Assembly: GCA_030015575.1 (NCBI GenBank)
Contig: JASDDO010000026.1
Location: forward strand, 451,585,096 to 451,649,095
Direction: 5' to 3'
DNA length: 64,000 nt
Origin: Agapanthus africanus
Taxonomy: Eukaryota; Streptophyta; Magnoliopsida; Asparagales; Amaryllidaceae
Of the stretch, positions 47,651 to 58,406 are shown piece after piece (positions within the stretch are counted from its first letter, which is position 1; each line of letters opens with the position of its first letter). The position numbers and the translations under genes were made by a program. The notes beneath the pieces were generated by a model. It was not told where the DNA came from and made no database searches. It was given only the letters and a program-made list of their open reading frames with translations.

Positions 47651-48276
47651 CTTTTGGAGCAGTACATTTTTATGATGTGGGATATTTGCTTTCATACTGA
47701 GCAGGACTAGTCAGTGGACAGTGCCTGGATATATTTTGCATGCATCGATAGTTATCGAAGGGATTTCCGAAAAGCGAGCTATAGTCTCAGTATATACCTA
47801 CGTGTCCGATATGACACAAAACGTTTTAAAAACAAGGAAACCCTTCTGATTATTTTCAAAATGGTGGAACGTGCTTATTAAACAAAGGATATATATACAC
47901 ACATATATAGTTATTTTCTTATGAGAAACGTCCGCCACTGTGCAGTGTTACGCGCATCGCACAGCGACTTAAAAAGATTTGGCATACAGTTGCATCAGCT
48001 AATTACATGTATAGATTGGGTGTCTACATGTATAGTCTTGGTCCATATCATATTGATTTTGTATTGGATTTGACATTGTGTCGTTACCATGACTCCGATG
48101 ATTGCGGATGCTTGATGGAGTGTTGCTTTTGAGTTATCTGCTCAGTACTCATGCGCATGCATTGCGCTATGATGTTTTATGTATAGATGATTTCGGAGCC
48201 CCGATGACTTGGAATTTGTATTGAAATATTTTAGTATTTGGGGGTTTAAATTTAAATTCGGGGACCGAATTTCTTT
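47651..48276 (+). other. LARD internal region, 3' part, no gene recognised
   Basis: Non-coding, AT-rich, ending in the polypurine tract. Nothing recognisable. Confidence 0.55.
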
Positions 48277-48289
48277 AAGAGGGGTAGAT
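48277..48289 (+). other. Polypurine tract of the LARD
   Basis: AAGAGGGG followed by TAGAT, directly before the TGTAACG LTR start at 48,290. Confidence 0.85.
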
Positions 48290-51200
48290 TGTAACGTCTT
48301 CAAAATAATAAAATATGATTTTTGGGAAATTTTATAATTTAATATTATTTTAATGAATATTTTAATATTCTGGTATAATTAAATACAGATAAATGGGGAA
48401 AAATTATGGAAAATTCTAAAATAAGGTATTTTAAGGAATTGCCTCGTTTTCTGTGCATGCCCCCATTTCCTCTAGTTTTGACCCTGAGTATGTCTAGTTT
48501 TGACTGATTCCATCTATGGTGAAATCTGGGTTGATTTTCCTATGTTGGTGTATAATTTGGGACTTGTTTTAGCATGGATTTTGGTATTTGGTGATTCATT
48601 CCTGTCGGGTGGCGTTTGGACGTCAACGACAAGTGGATTTTGATTGTGTTTACATGCGAGTCGATAGGTTTTTACCTATGCGGTTAGCGTGTGCTATTTT
48701 GGTTTCCGATGTGATTTTCATGTGCTTTAGCATTGTGATATACTTGTAGGTACCCCGCGTGATGTTGAGGCAAAGGAGGTGAAGATAGCGACATCGGCTT
48801 TGGCACACGAGAAGCAAGGTGAGTAGATTTATATCTACGGGGAGAAGTCGGGTGGATGGCGTATAGCACCCCCGCAGTCCGTGGTGATGTATACGAATAC
48901 GTATACACACGAATATTTATTATGTGTTGTTTAGGGTTATCGATGGTAATAATGATATTTTGATGATAAGAATATATTGGTTTAGTATAGTGCGAACCCT
49001 AGAGTAGTGGTTGCACTCACACATACATTTACACACATACTTGCATTCATTCTTTCATTTATTAGAGTGCATATGATGGTGCGTATATCTACACATGGGT
49101 ATGGGACTATGTGTTTATATACGGGATTTGAGGATGATACGTGGTTTGAGATGATACTTGATGTGAGGCCGTGAGATCGGCGATGTGACATAGCTTGTCT
49201 TCGAGGTGCGATATGATAGTTTTAGCGGGCCTTTGGACATGTGCTTTACCCGCATTCATATTTTTATAGATGGTATCGATTTGTACTAGACTTAGAGTAG
49301 TACCCCAGATTATGCGATCTGATGATAGTGATACCTGATATGTGATGAGGTACTGTGATATTGACCCCTACCCAGCTATTGGGATGCCGTACGACGATCT
49401 ACCGTACGAGCCGATATTGATGATAGATCCGCACTCATGACTCGAGGATATCTTCCGATATGTTATTGAGGCGGGATCACCGACTATCATATCTATATAT
49501 ATTGACTCAGATTAGGTGGTTTCTTACCCCTCCTGTCTAGATTACTTAGTAGACATTAGACTGGACCGAGTCATACCTATTTCAAACTAACGAATCGGGG
49601 ATATTTTAAAGATAGGCAGAAGGGTCATACGGATATTTTCAAATGATGTATCTTTTCTTAAAACACCATAGCCCTTGTTTTTCCAAAAGCCCTGATTCGT
49701 CTTATTTCAAATGGCACCCCTGCATGACTTGTACAAATTGGTGTAGATTCTTTACTTTTGCGTTGATTATTCGATTCCGCATATTCATGCTATTTGCATT
49801 GCATCGCTTGTACTGTGGTTATATTTCAGTCATGCTGCTAGGACACCAGCACCATTATCGATGATGCATATGTTCCACGTACACTTGTTGCCGGCTCACA
49901 CACTCATCATCGATAATTGCCATGTCACTACACTGTAGTACTATTGCATTCAGTATATGATCCTTACATGACATGAAGATATGCATACCTTCCTTTACAT
50001 GTCGCATACTTCATGCTTTTGATTATACGCATTGAGATATGTTGTTTCTATGATATTTCTGGATTTGGGAACCGAGAGTGTTTCAAAAGAGAATATGTCA
50101 TTGCTTTAAAAACCCGGTTACCCTCGATATGATATTTCAGTGCGTCCACCATGTGTTTTCTCGGTGCTGAGAGCGACATGTGAAACCCGAATCGAGGAGT
50201 GGATGAGCCGATTGCGGGTACATGGTGGACCCGGTATGGTTCCCCTCGGCAAGATGATCGATGAGCTTTGCCGATTGAGCCTGGAGGCGGGCGAGTACCT
50301 ACCGGTGATTGGTTGGACCTGGCGGTTATCCGGCGGATACTGACCAGAGTCGATGGATAGATTTGGGCGTCCTGCCGGGGCCGAGGGCCGATACCGCAGA
50401 CAGAGCCCGCGGGCCGATCCGGACCGACGGAGCCCGATATATGAGGATTTACGTGCCGATGCTGGGCACAGTTTTCATGATGTTTTCGAGTGCCGATGCT
50501 GGGCACTCCGGTTCCATGATTTTGACGTGTCGCGAGGGACACGGGTGGGTTATATCCTCATATTTCCATGCACAGGTTTCATGATATTTACTTGCATGAT
50601 GGTTATTGTCATTGGGTGACGAGTGGACGGGATCCACGTGTGTGCAGATTTGATTACATTGATCATACCTCATATTCATGACATGCTATTACCTGAGGCA
50701 CTAGCACGAGCACTTGGCATTACACTCATGTAGAGATTACATTGCCAGTTTAGCATGCTTCTGCTTTATTCATATTGAGGTTTATTTATATCTGATCGTA
50801 TTGACCTAGGATGGGTCATGCGTTCGATCTCTGCTTGTAGATATTTTCTATTCACGAGTTGGCAACTCACCCCCGTTGTGCCCCAGTCCTTGCAGGTTTT
50901 TGCCGTACAGATTCCATAGCGGCATTTCTGGCATACTGCTTCCTTATGGGTGACTTGCTTGGATAGGTGGGTTCTTTTGTATCAGAACCGCCATTGTTCA
51001 TGTATCATTTATTGTATCTAGAATTTCCATCAACCAAAACTTGTATATTGTTTCAGACTTAGAAAACAGTGTTGTTTTATTTCGACCTTAGAGTCGCGCT
51101 AGTAGTATTACGGTTTTCTGGCTGTTTGAGTTTCTTTTTTTTTGGGTTTTGATCCTCGCCCTTTGGCGTTGTATATTATTATTGCTTGCGTGGTTGTGAC

Positions 51201-51536
51201 CGTCGATGGACGAAGAGCTAGCTCCCGCTTGGGGATGCCTTTTATCATTTCATATATATTATTCTTGTTGTACCCCGTTCGGGGCCAGTTTTTACAAAGG
51301 AAACTCTGCCGAAATTTTCAGGAAAGGTTACACATTTTAAAAAAATGCATATTCGGCTTAGTTATTTAAAAACTTTGATTTCCAAACATGATTTCCTTAC
51401 TTTTCAAAAACAGTTTTCCTTATTTACTCTTAAAATGGTTTTAGATTGCTGGGCTTTTGGCTTACTTGGATCAGATGGGGTCCTATAGACTTCATATGGT
51501 TCAAGGGCCAGTCACGTGCTCTTTCGGGTCGTGACA
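48290..51536 (+). repeat. 3' LTR of the LARD (3,247 bp)
   Basis: Same length and ends as the 5' LTR, about 99% identical by eye. Its hairpin pair lies near 50,453-50,506. Confidence 0.93.
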
Positions 51537-52684
51537 AAGGACTTGGAATTTGATACCGATTTAGGCATCGATATCGCTACTGCTGGGACATTGCCTGGAG
51601 CGAATCATCAATTGCCTTTATCGGTTCGAACAAAGGTGGCTTAGCAAACAAGGTTAGGATCCTGTCGACCAAGGCTTTTGACTTCGTGAGCCGTAAGGAT
51701 CTCATAAAGTTTTTTCTCCCTACGAGTCATGAGGATCTCATAGGTGTATGTTCTTCTTAGGAATCATGAGGATTCCTAAGTGTATGTTCTCTTATAAGTC
51801 GTAAAGATCTTACAAGAGTGTTTTCTCCTTATAAGTTGAGAGGACTTACAAGTGTCGTTCACAACATAGGGAAATTTCGCTCCATTGGTGGAATTTGGTG
51901 GGGGAAACGTTTATTCGTGCCTGTGGATTATATACAATGGTCAATATTGAACCGCTTATAGAGCAACTTGGGGAATGTGATAGCTTAAGAACATGTTCAG
52001 ATCCCTGTAGCTTAAGGCTTTTTAAATCCTACAAGCCATGAGGGTCTCATAGCAGGAATTCTCCTTACGAATTGTAAGGATCTCATAAGTGTAATTTCTC
52101 CTTAGGAATCGAACGGATCCCTAAGTGTGTTGCTCCCTTGTGAGTCGTAAGGTTCTCATGCAGGTATTTTCTCCTTATAAGGTCGAGAAGACCTTGCAAG
52201 TGTGCATGATTTTTTTTACGAGTCCGCGCCCTTACGGGTTTTCAAAAACTCGCCGTCAGTCCTGCTGTTTTTACTCACGGAGCCTTTTCGGGTTTTCATC
52301 CGTGCCCATTTCGCTTGTGGATGTACCTATTTTTTTGCACGATGAAACTCTCGAGAATAGTTTCGCCGCATGTGGCTTATTTTTTTGCCGGTGGGATTTG
52401 AGTCCCAGTCCTCACCGCTGGGACTTGTGGACTTACACTCCACTATTGCCGTGTTTGAGGCGACGTCGTTAGTTTAGGGACATCTCAGTCCGTTGTTAGT
52501 TTAAAAATATCTCGGTCCAATGTTAGTTTAAATACATCTCGGTCCAATGTTAGTTTAAAAACATCTCGGTCCAATGTTAGTTTAAAGACATCTCGGTCCA
52601 TAGCTAGTTTAGGGATGTTGCGGTCTGCTGTTAGTTTTAAGGACGTTATGGTCCATAGCTAGTTTAAGGACGTTACGGTCCGTA
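51537..52684 (-). mobile_element. Tat-lineage element, tail (right piece)
   Basis: Non-coding sequence between the LARD and the integrase remnant. It holds two rounds of a composite repeat: a GGCTTAG...AAGGCTTTT header (51,628 and 51,980) followed by 45-50-bp units with ACGAGTCGTGAGGATCTCAT-like cores. An eight-unit 27-bp array follows at 52,468-52,683. The same header and units occur in the left tail near 37,505-37,740 and 37,830-37,960. Confidence 0.65.
52468..52683. repeat. 27-bp tandem repeats, right array (eight units)
   Basis: Units of GTTAGTTTAAAAACATCTCG plus GTCCAAT, period exactly 27 over eight copies. The last two units resemble the left array at 34,655-34,800. Confidence 0.92.
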
Positions 52685-52798
52685 TCTCTCCATGTTTGAG
52701 ACGGAGTACTGTTGGGTACTACTCTTAGAGTTTTGACTCAAGAAGATAGCGAGCGGACAAAGGCGTCGTCATCTATCATTGACCTGGGCCGTGACTCG

Positions 52799-54302
52799 TC
52801 AGGCGCAGTATTTTTTCAGGAATCGGCCGTTTATTGGCCGAATGGTTCTTTCGCCATGCATGTTCACGAGCAAATAGGCCCCACCTTGGTAGACCTTGTC
52901 TATGATGTACGGGCCCTTATAGTTTGGCTCGAATTTCCCCCGTTTGGCACGGTTGGGGATCATAGGTCTTTTTACGACTAGCATGAGTTCTCCTTGGCAA
53001 AATGTTCTCTGCCTAGTCAGTCTTTCGTATGAGTGCGTCATCCTTGCTTTGTAAGCCTCCAGGTTTTGCTGCGCCATGAAACGATTTTCATCAAGGGCAT
53101 CGAGCTCCTCAAGCCGAAGATGGGCTTTTTCTTCATCCGTCGGCTCGTATCGAACTACTACTCGTAAAGAGGGTAGCTCTATCTCCAAGGGAAGAACCGC
53201 TTCCGTTCCTAATACCAACATAAATGGCGTTCTGTTTGTGGCCGTCTTGAACGTTGTCCGATAGGCCCAGAGAGCTTCATGCAATCTCTCGTGCCAGTCC
53301 TTTTTATTTCTGGACACCGTTTTCTTTATGATGTTTGTCAAGGTCTTGTTGAAAGCCTCAGCTAGACCGTTAGCTCGGGGATTATAAACTGAAGAATATC
53401 TCCAATCTATTTTATACTGCTGTGCGAAGCGGCTGATCTTATGGCTTCTGTAGGCCGACCCATTATCTGAGATGATCTATCGTGGAGTGCCGAACTGGTA
53501 GAGCAGTGCGTCTTGAAGAAATAGAGGATATTCTCCATCTTCACCTTCCATAATGGTATTGCTTCTGCCCATTTAGAGAAGTAATCGGTTGTTGTTAGTA
53601 TGAACCGATGTCCCTTGGATGATGCTGGCTCGATGAGCCCGATTATATCGGTTCCCCACATTTCGAACGGCCAACTAGCCAATGTCGGGTGTAGCGGATT
53701 CGGATGCTTGTGGATGAAGTCCCCATGAATTTGGCACGAGTGACACTGCTTCGCATATTCAAGGCAGTCCCGAATCATCGTAGGCCAATAGTAACCCATT
53801 CTTTTGATCTTCAGCTTTATCTTTGGCCCAGCTTGATGGGAATCGCAGAGTCCATCATGAGTTTCTTGGACGACCCTTTTTGATTCTTCTGGTCCCAGGC
53901 ACCTTAGCCATAAACTATCGAATGATCACTTATATAGAGTATCATTGACGAAAGCAAAGACACAGCTCGTTTCATGAGCTGATGTTTTGACGACGCATCT
54001 TCGAACGTTCGATGGGATTTGAAGTTGTCTATGACGACTTCTCTCCAATCCTTCGCCTTTTCCTCATCCTCCAATGGGAAAGCCTCTTATTCAGTTGCTT
54101 CCCCTCCTTAAGACGTCTTCGCCGATATTTCTGCTGGTGCGAGAATTCGTCGACTTTGCATAATGATCTTTACGTCATCGAGGTTTTCGTCGGCCAGTTC
54201 TTTAGCAAGCTTAGCTAACGCATCCGCCTTGCTATTTTTCGCGTGCGGTATGCTTTCCAGGATGTAGGAGGGGATTTGCATCAGCAATTGCTGCACTCTT
54301 TC
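52799..54302 (-). pseudogene. Tat-lineage pol remnant: RNase H end and integrase
   Basis: Reading the minus strand, an RNase H end lies at about 54,302-54,110 (ESIPHAKNSKADALAKLAKELAD). Next is the integrase zinc-binding region and core at about 53,800-53,410 (YWPTMIRDCLEYAKQCHSCQ, FEMWGTDIIGLI, TTTDYFSKWAEAIPL). The integrase C-terminal part follows at about 53,341-52,799 (NKKDWHERLHEALWAYRTT, RTPFMLVLGTEAVLPLEIEL, GPYIIDKVYQGGAYLL). These are typical of the Tat/Ogre/Retand group of Ty3/Gypsy. The upstream part (gag to reverse transcriptase) is absent because a reverse Copia LTR abuts it near 54,303. A fossil with several breaks. Confidence 0.88.
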
Positions 54303-56306
54303 TGTAGGGTTCCTAGGCACGCTAGGGAGGTCTCACAAGGCATCGAACATGCCAAATTCAAAAAATCTAGGTGCCGAAAGACCCGACTACGGATCGTTTG
54401 CTAGAAAACTAGGCGAAAAAGCTAACTAGTTAACACTTAACTACAAGATACGGAAATACAACCTTTGTAGATCCGGTGCTCCACCTCCATAGCTCCGCAA
54501 CGAGGTCCTCTCCGCTTTCCAAATCAAATCCGGGCTCAAGCGTCGGCTTCGTCGAAGAATGGGCAAGCTAGGTCGTCGATGTCCATGCCGAAGATGATCT
54601 ACGTCGAGGCATCGCTAAATCAAGCTCCGACTTCACCAAGTCAAAAAAACTTGTGAAGGAAACACACTCTACTACTTGGCAAGAGGTAGAGGATGAAGAA
54701 ATAGGAAGTGGGTTAACTTTAGAATTGGATTTCTCACTCAAAAACATCAATCACCATTGATGAGGTAATCTTTTCTTCAATTGAAGCAAGGAAGAAGATG
54801 AAGAAGAAGAAGAAAGAAATATATGATAAGTTATTTAAAAACAATAGAAAAATCAAAACTTATCATAATGTTAACTAGAGTCAAGTGTAGAGAATGAATC
54901 ATGGTTAGTGGGAATGGTTAGGGTTAAGGATGAGATAAGAATGGTTGACTTGATCAAAGTTTCATGAAGCTTCAACTAAACTCCAAATTAAGCCACCATT
55001 CTTTTCTCCTCTTTTCCAAAATGAATAAACAAATAAATAAATGAATAAATAAAGGAAATGAAACCCTAACCATTCTTTTAACCATGGTTTAATTCTTTGC
55101 ACTTAACCAAGTAAACATGTATCATCAAACATGATACAATCAAATGCACAAAATCATATCGCATATGTAATGCGCACACCCGAGTGAGAAAATCCATTTA
55201 AAGTGAACCGATACTAGTTAATGCAAAGTAATATATCAAATATATAATTATGCATTAAATAATTAAATCAACACTTGATTCAATGACCCGGTCATGTCGC
55301 ACACAACCGACTAGTATATAATGTATCGGCTTATCAAATCAACCTTTGATTCGATAACTAGGGTATATCGCATATAACCTAATCGATACATTCATCGCGA
55401 GAATGGAATACGGTATCACATACATGCATTATTCTCGGTCCGGCACATATCTCATATGCGCTCCTATTTCGTTTTGCTTGAGCCAGGAAACCTCTGTGTA
55501 GGACTCTAAAGACTCGTCAATACGCCGGCAGCAGGCGATGATCATATCAAACACCCACAAGCCGCAAGCGGTCTGCTAAACGTAACGGCCACCCGGGTAT
55601 TGAGCGATCTGAAGATCGACGAGCAATCCCGCTCACACTCCAGTGAATCCGACCAGTAACACTACCGTACAGTCCGGTCTGATCGTCTGATATGTCGCAT
55701 ATCTCGCCTAGGGGTGGTAAACGTCAGACCCCAATAGCTCGATAAGTCGTGTCGATATGAGGTCTATAACTGTTCGAGAAACTGCTGGTAACACTTACCA
55801 GTAAATCTCAGCAACCCTGGCCAGGGATTTCCTGTTATAGCCAATCGAACACAGCGCAACATCAACTGCCTATACCGGGAGAGACGAATCCCCTCCTATC
55901 GCTCATTGCCTCCATGTGACTCGGGACTGTACCCAAAAACCACCGTTTTGCACGCCCTCTTGGACGTGGTAAGATGGAAATCAAAGCACAGTGGGAACCA
56001 CACAAGACTCTATGACGATCTCGGGTCAATAGACTACTCTGTACTAGTGTCACCAGAGAACTGCCATCTGACGTGAGGTATAATACCATCTGGGAGTTCT
56101 CGGCGAGTCCGTCCAGTGTACCCAGTCTTTACTGAGCACCCGTATATCATCTCTGATGTCAAACACCAATGGATATGGGATCATCCATCGCCCATCTGTA
56201 TGGGTCGAGAAGGTATACGCTAGTCTACTCTGGTATATCGATGCCCCGTCTCGATACACCCACGACTAGGGACTTTGAAGGATGTACTTATGGACTACCA
56301 TGTCCC
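54303..56306 (-). repeat. Copia LTR E, reverse strand, interrupted by element F
   Basis: Read on the minus strand, this aligns with the Copia LTRs from about 150-250 bp after their start to near their end. Shared blocks include CCTAGTCGTGGG, GTATCGAGACGGGGCATCGA, GTAGACTAGCGTATACC, GTACAGTCCCGAGTCACATG and GAGGCAATGAGCG. The missing LTR start should lie beyond F, outside the window. The LTR end near 54,303 is degenerate, so that boundary is uncertain by about 30 bp. More diverged than the other copies, so older. AT-rich simple sequence lies at 55,023-55,060. No gene. Confidence 0.75.
56302..56306 (+). repeat. Putative target-site copy GTCCC at the left end of element F
   Basis: GTCCC directly precedes the TGTTAGTG start of F. 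Its partner would be beyond the right edge. It sits in the reverse LTR E (GGGAC on the minus strand). Confidence 0.5.
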
Positions 56307-57464
56307 TGTTAGTGTATATGCCCTAGAGGCCATTACTGTATCATACTAGTTTGTATATTACTTAATGGAAGCTTGGGATATTCACCTTGTATAAACAATC
56401 TTGCTCAATATAGTAGTATGCAACTTGGTTTGTTTCTACTTCAATGTGTACATGTGTTTATTTTGCGATATCACCTATACGCATTAGTGGAGCCCTTAGG
56501 ATCTTTTCTTGATTACCAGCGTTGTGATGGCAGTCACACTAGTGGGGGCTGGGTAATGTATAAGCACATCCTTATACAGGTCCCTAGTCGCAGGACTATC
56601 GAGACAGGGCATCGATACTCCGAAGTAGACTAGCGTATGCGCTTCTCATCCCAGTGTGGGAGATGGTCTGTCCCACAGCCTTCAGTACGTCGTACTGGAG
56701 ATAGTATACGGGTGCTCGTTAGGTTACGAGTACACTGGACAGGACTCGTCGGGAACTGACAGGTTGGTATTATACCTATCGTTAGTTATCAGTTCCCAGG
56801 TGACATGAGTACAGCTTAGTCCGCTGACTTGACACTGGCACTTCGCCTCGAGTGTGTTCCCACTGTACTTTGACTACTACCCTACCATGGCTCAAAGGAG
56901 TCATGCAAACAGGTAGTGGTTGGGTGCAGTCCCGAAGCACTTGGAGGCAGTGACGGTTAGACAGGATTCGTCTCTCCCGGTATTGGGGGTTGACATCGCG
57001 CTGTGTCTAGGAGAGCCATTACACGAGTAGTCCCTGGCCAGGGCAAGCGAGATATACTGGTAGGCTTCCAGTGTTATCTCAGGGTGTTTTGGGCTTCACT
57101 CCGACACGACTTGTACCGCTATTGGGGGACTGACGTTTTACCGCCCCCTAAGCCCGACATGCGATGTATCAGACGAACAGACCGGACTGTACGGAGAATG
57201 TCACATTCAGACTCAGTAGAAGTTCAGATGGGGTTCACCTCGTCAGCCTTCTTATCGGCGTCTACCTGGGGACCGTTACGCACAGCTAGTGCCGCTTGCG
57301 GTCTGTGGTTAAACCCACTGCCAGCGTAGTGTCGAGTCTTTAGAGTCCCACACAGAGGGTATTCGCCTCTGGGCAAAACAGAGTAGAGGTCACATGGTTT
57401 TGCGACAGGGTTCGTTCTCATCCGCGCACTTGTGCACGTTTGGAGTCCGGACGGATATTGCCAG

Positions 57465-57549
57465 CGGGCTCTGGTTTGAGCCGGATACTGGTATATGTTT
57501 TGGGGTTGCTTTTATCTCTCGGTATTCTTGTTCCTCGGAACGAGAATAC
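57465..57549 (+). promoter_or_regulatory. Two-hairpin module in LTR F
   Basis: Hairpin 1 is CGGGCTC-TGGTTT-GAGCCGG (57,465-57,484). Hairpin 2 is GTATTCTTGTTCC with GGAACGAGAATAC (57,522-57,549), 13 pairs including one G-T, with a CTCG loop. Equivalent structures occur at the same distance in four other LTRs: 3,798-3,880, 20,333-20,416, 26,409-26,486 and 39,364-39,449. Function unknown; an RNA structure in the LTR transcript is the likeliest reading. Confidence 0.6.
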
Positions 57550-57716
57550 AGGTGTGTATGCACAGTTGTTTGAGGCGGAAGAAGAGGTTTTTCATTAGGG
57601 TTTCGGAACGGGTGCGCATGCACAATTGACAGTCGTCTTTTTTCCAAACCCTAATGAATTAGTGAGATATCTATTAATAATAGTAATTAAATAAAATTAT
57701 GTTATGGTTGGTTTTG

Positions 57717-57766
57717 TTGACTTGTTGACCATGGTTGACTTGTTGACCATGGTTGAATGTTTGACC
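57717..57766 (+). promoter_or_regulatory. W-box cluster in LTR F
   Basis: TTGACT (57,717), TTGACC (57,725), TTGACT (57,735), TTGACC (57,743) and TTGACC (57,761). TTGAC(C/T) is the binding core of WRKY factors, which act in wound and pathogen responses. A similar cluster lies in the solo LTR at 39,592-39,623. Activity is inferred only. Confidence 0.5.
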
Positions 57767-58394
57767 ATCATCATTATTTTGCAAGGATGCTCCTTGATTC
57801 TTGCCAACATTCATTTAATGAAGTATGATAGTGGTCATTCCAAAACAACCATCAACTATTCTCATTTGAATTATTATTACTAATTAGATAATTCTTTTTC
57901 TTTTGATATGGTTGCAAAAAGGAAAAGAAAAGCTCATTCTATCATTTAGCTTCTCTCTCCTCACTTCATCTTCTTCTTCCTCTAGCCAAAGGAGAATCCT
58001 TCTCATGTGTTGAGAATCCCTCTCCTTAAAAGAAAAGCACCCCTTAGACACTCTCTACTCACTCTAGGATCAAGGGTTTAGCAAGCCGGAGATTCTAGTT
58101 CACTCAAAGTTCGAGAAAGAGCCCGAAGGTTGAACCCTCAGGTGGATCCATCTTCGACGGAAGAAGGCGACGAGAAGAGAACCATCAACCTCTACAAGGT
58201 TTCAAGAAGAAGGAGTTCAAGTTTAGGTATAACCATCTTTCCGAGTAGCTAACTCTCTTTAGCTTGTTTGCTGGTTTTAGTTTAGGAAAAGATCCCGACT
58301 TTGTTTAGTCCATGTTGCCCCATGCGCCAAAATTTGATTTTTATACCGTTTCCGCCTCCCCGTAAGAACCGGGGGTCGGAACGTGGACTTACAG

Positions 58395-58406
58395 TGGTAT
58401 CAGAGC
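58395..58406 (+). other. Primer-binding site, tRNA-iMet type (Copia F)
   Basis: TGGTATCAGAGC, one base after the LTR end, complementary to the initiator methionine tRNA 3' end. Confidence 0.92.

Larger units (their letters stand above)
41387..51536 (+). mobile_element. LARD-like non-autonomous LTR element, complete, young
   Basis: 10.15 kb: two LTRs of exactly 3,247 bp each (41,387-44,633 and 48,290-51,536) around a 3.66-kb internal region with a tRNA-iMet primer site and a polypurine tract but no reverse transcriptase, integrase or protease. Very long LTRs with a short, pol-less interior define large retrotransposon derivatives. The TGTAAC...GTGACA ends, the AAGTTGGTATCAGAGC junction and a gag relic resemble Tekay/Del chromoviruses, the likely source of the enzymes. 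By eye the LTRs differ at about 25 positions (about 0.8%), so it moved recently. The flanks TGGAA and AAGGA do not match, so a simple target duplication is missing. Confidence 0.88.
56307..58393 (+). repeat. 5' LTR of Copia F (2,087 bp)
   Basis: TGTTAGTG...GGACTTACA. It contains the hairpin module (57,465-57,484 and 57,522-57,549), a 13-bp inverted repeat (57,591-57,603 with 57,646-57,658) whose arms contain telo-box motifs, and five W-box motifs in 50 bp (57,717-57,766), which include an 18-bp tandem duplication. Confidence 0.93.
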
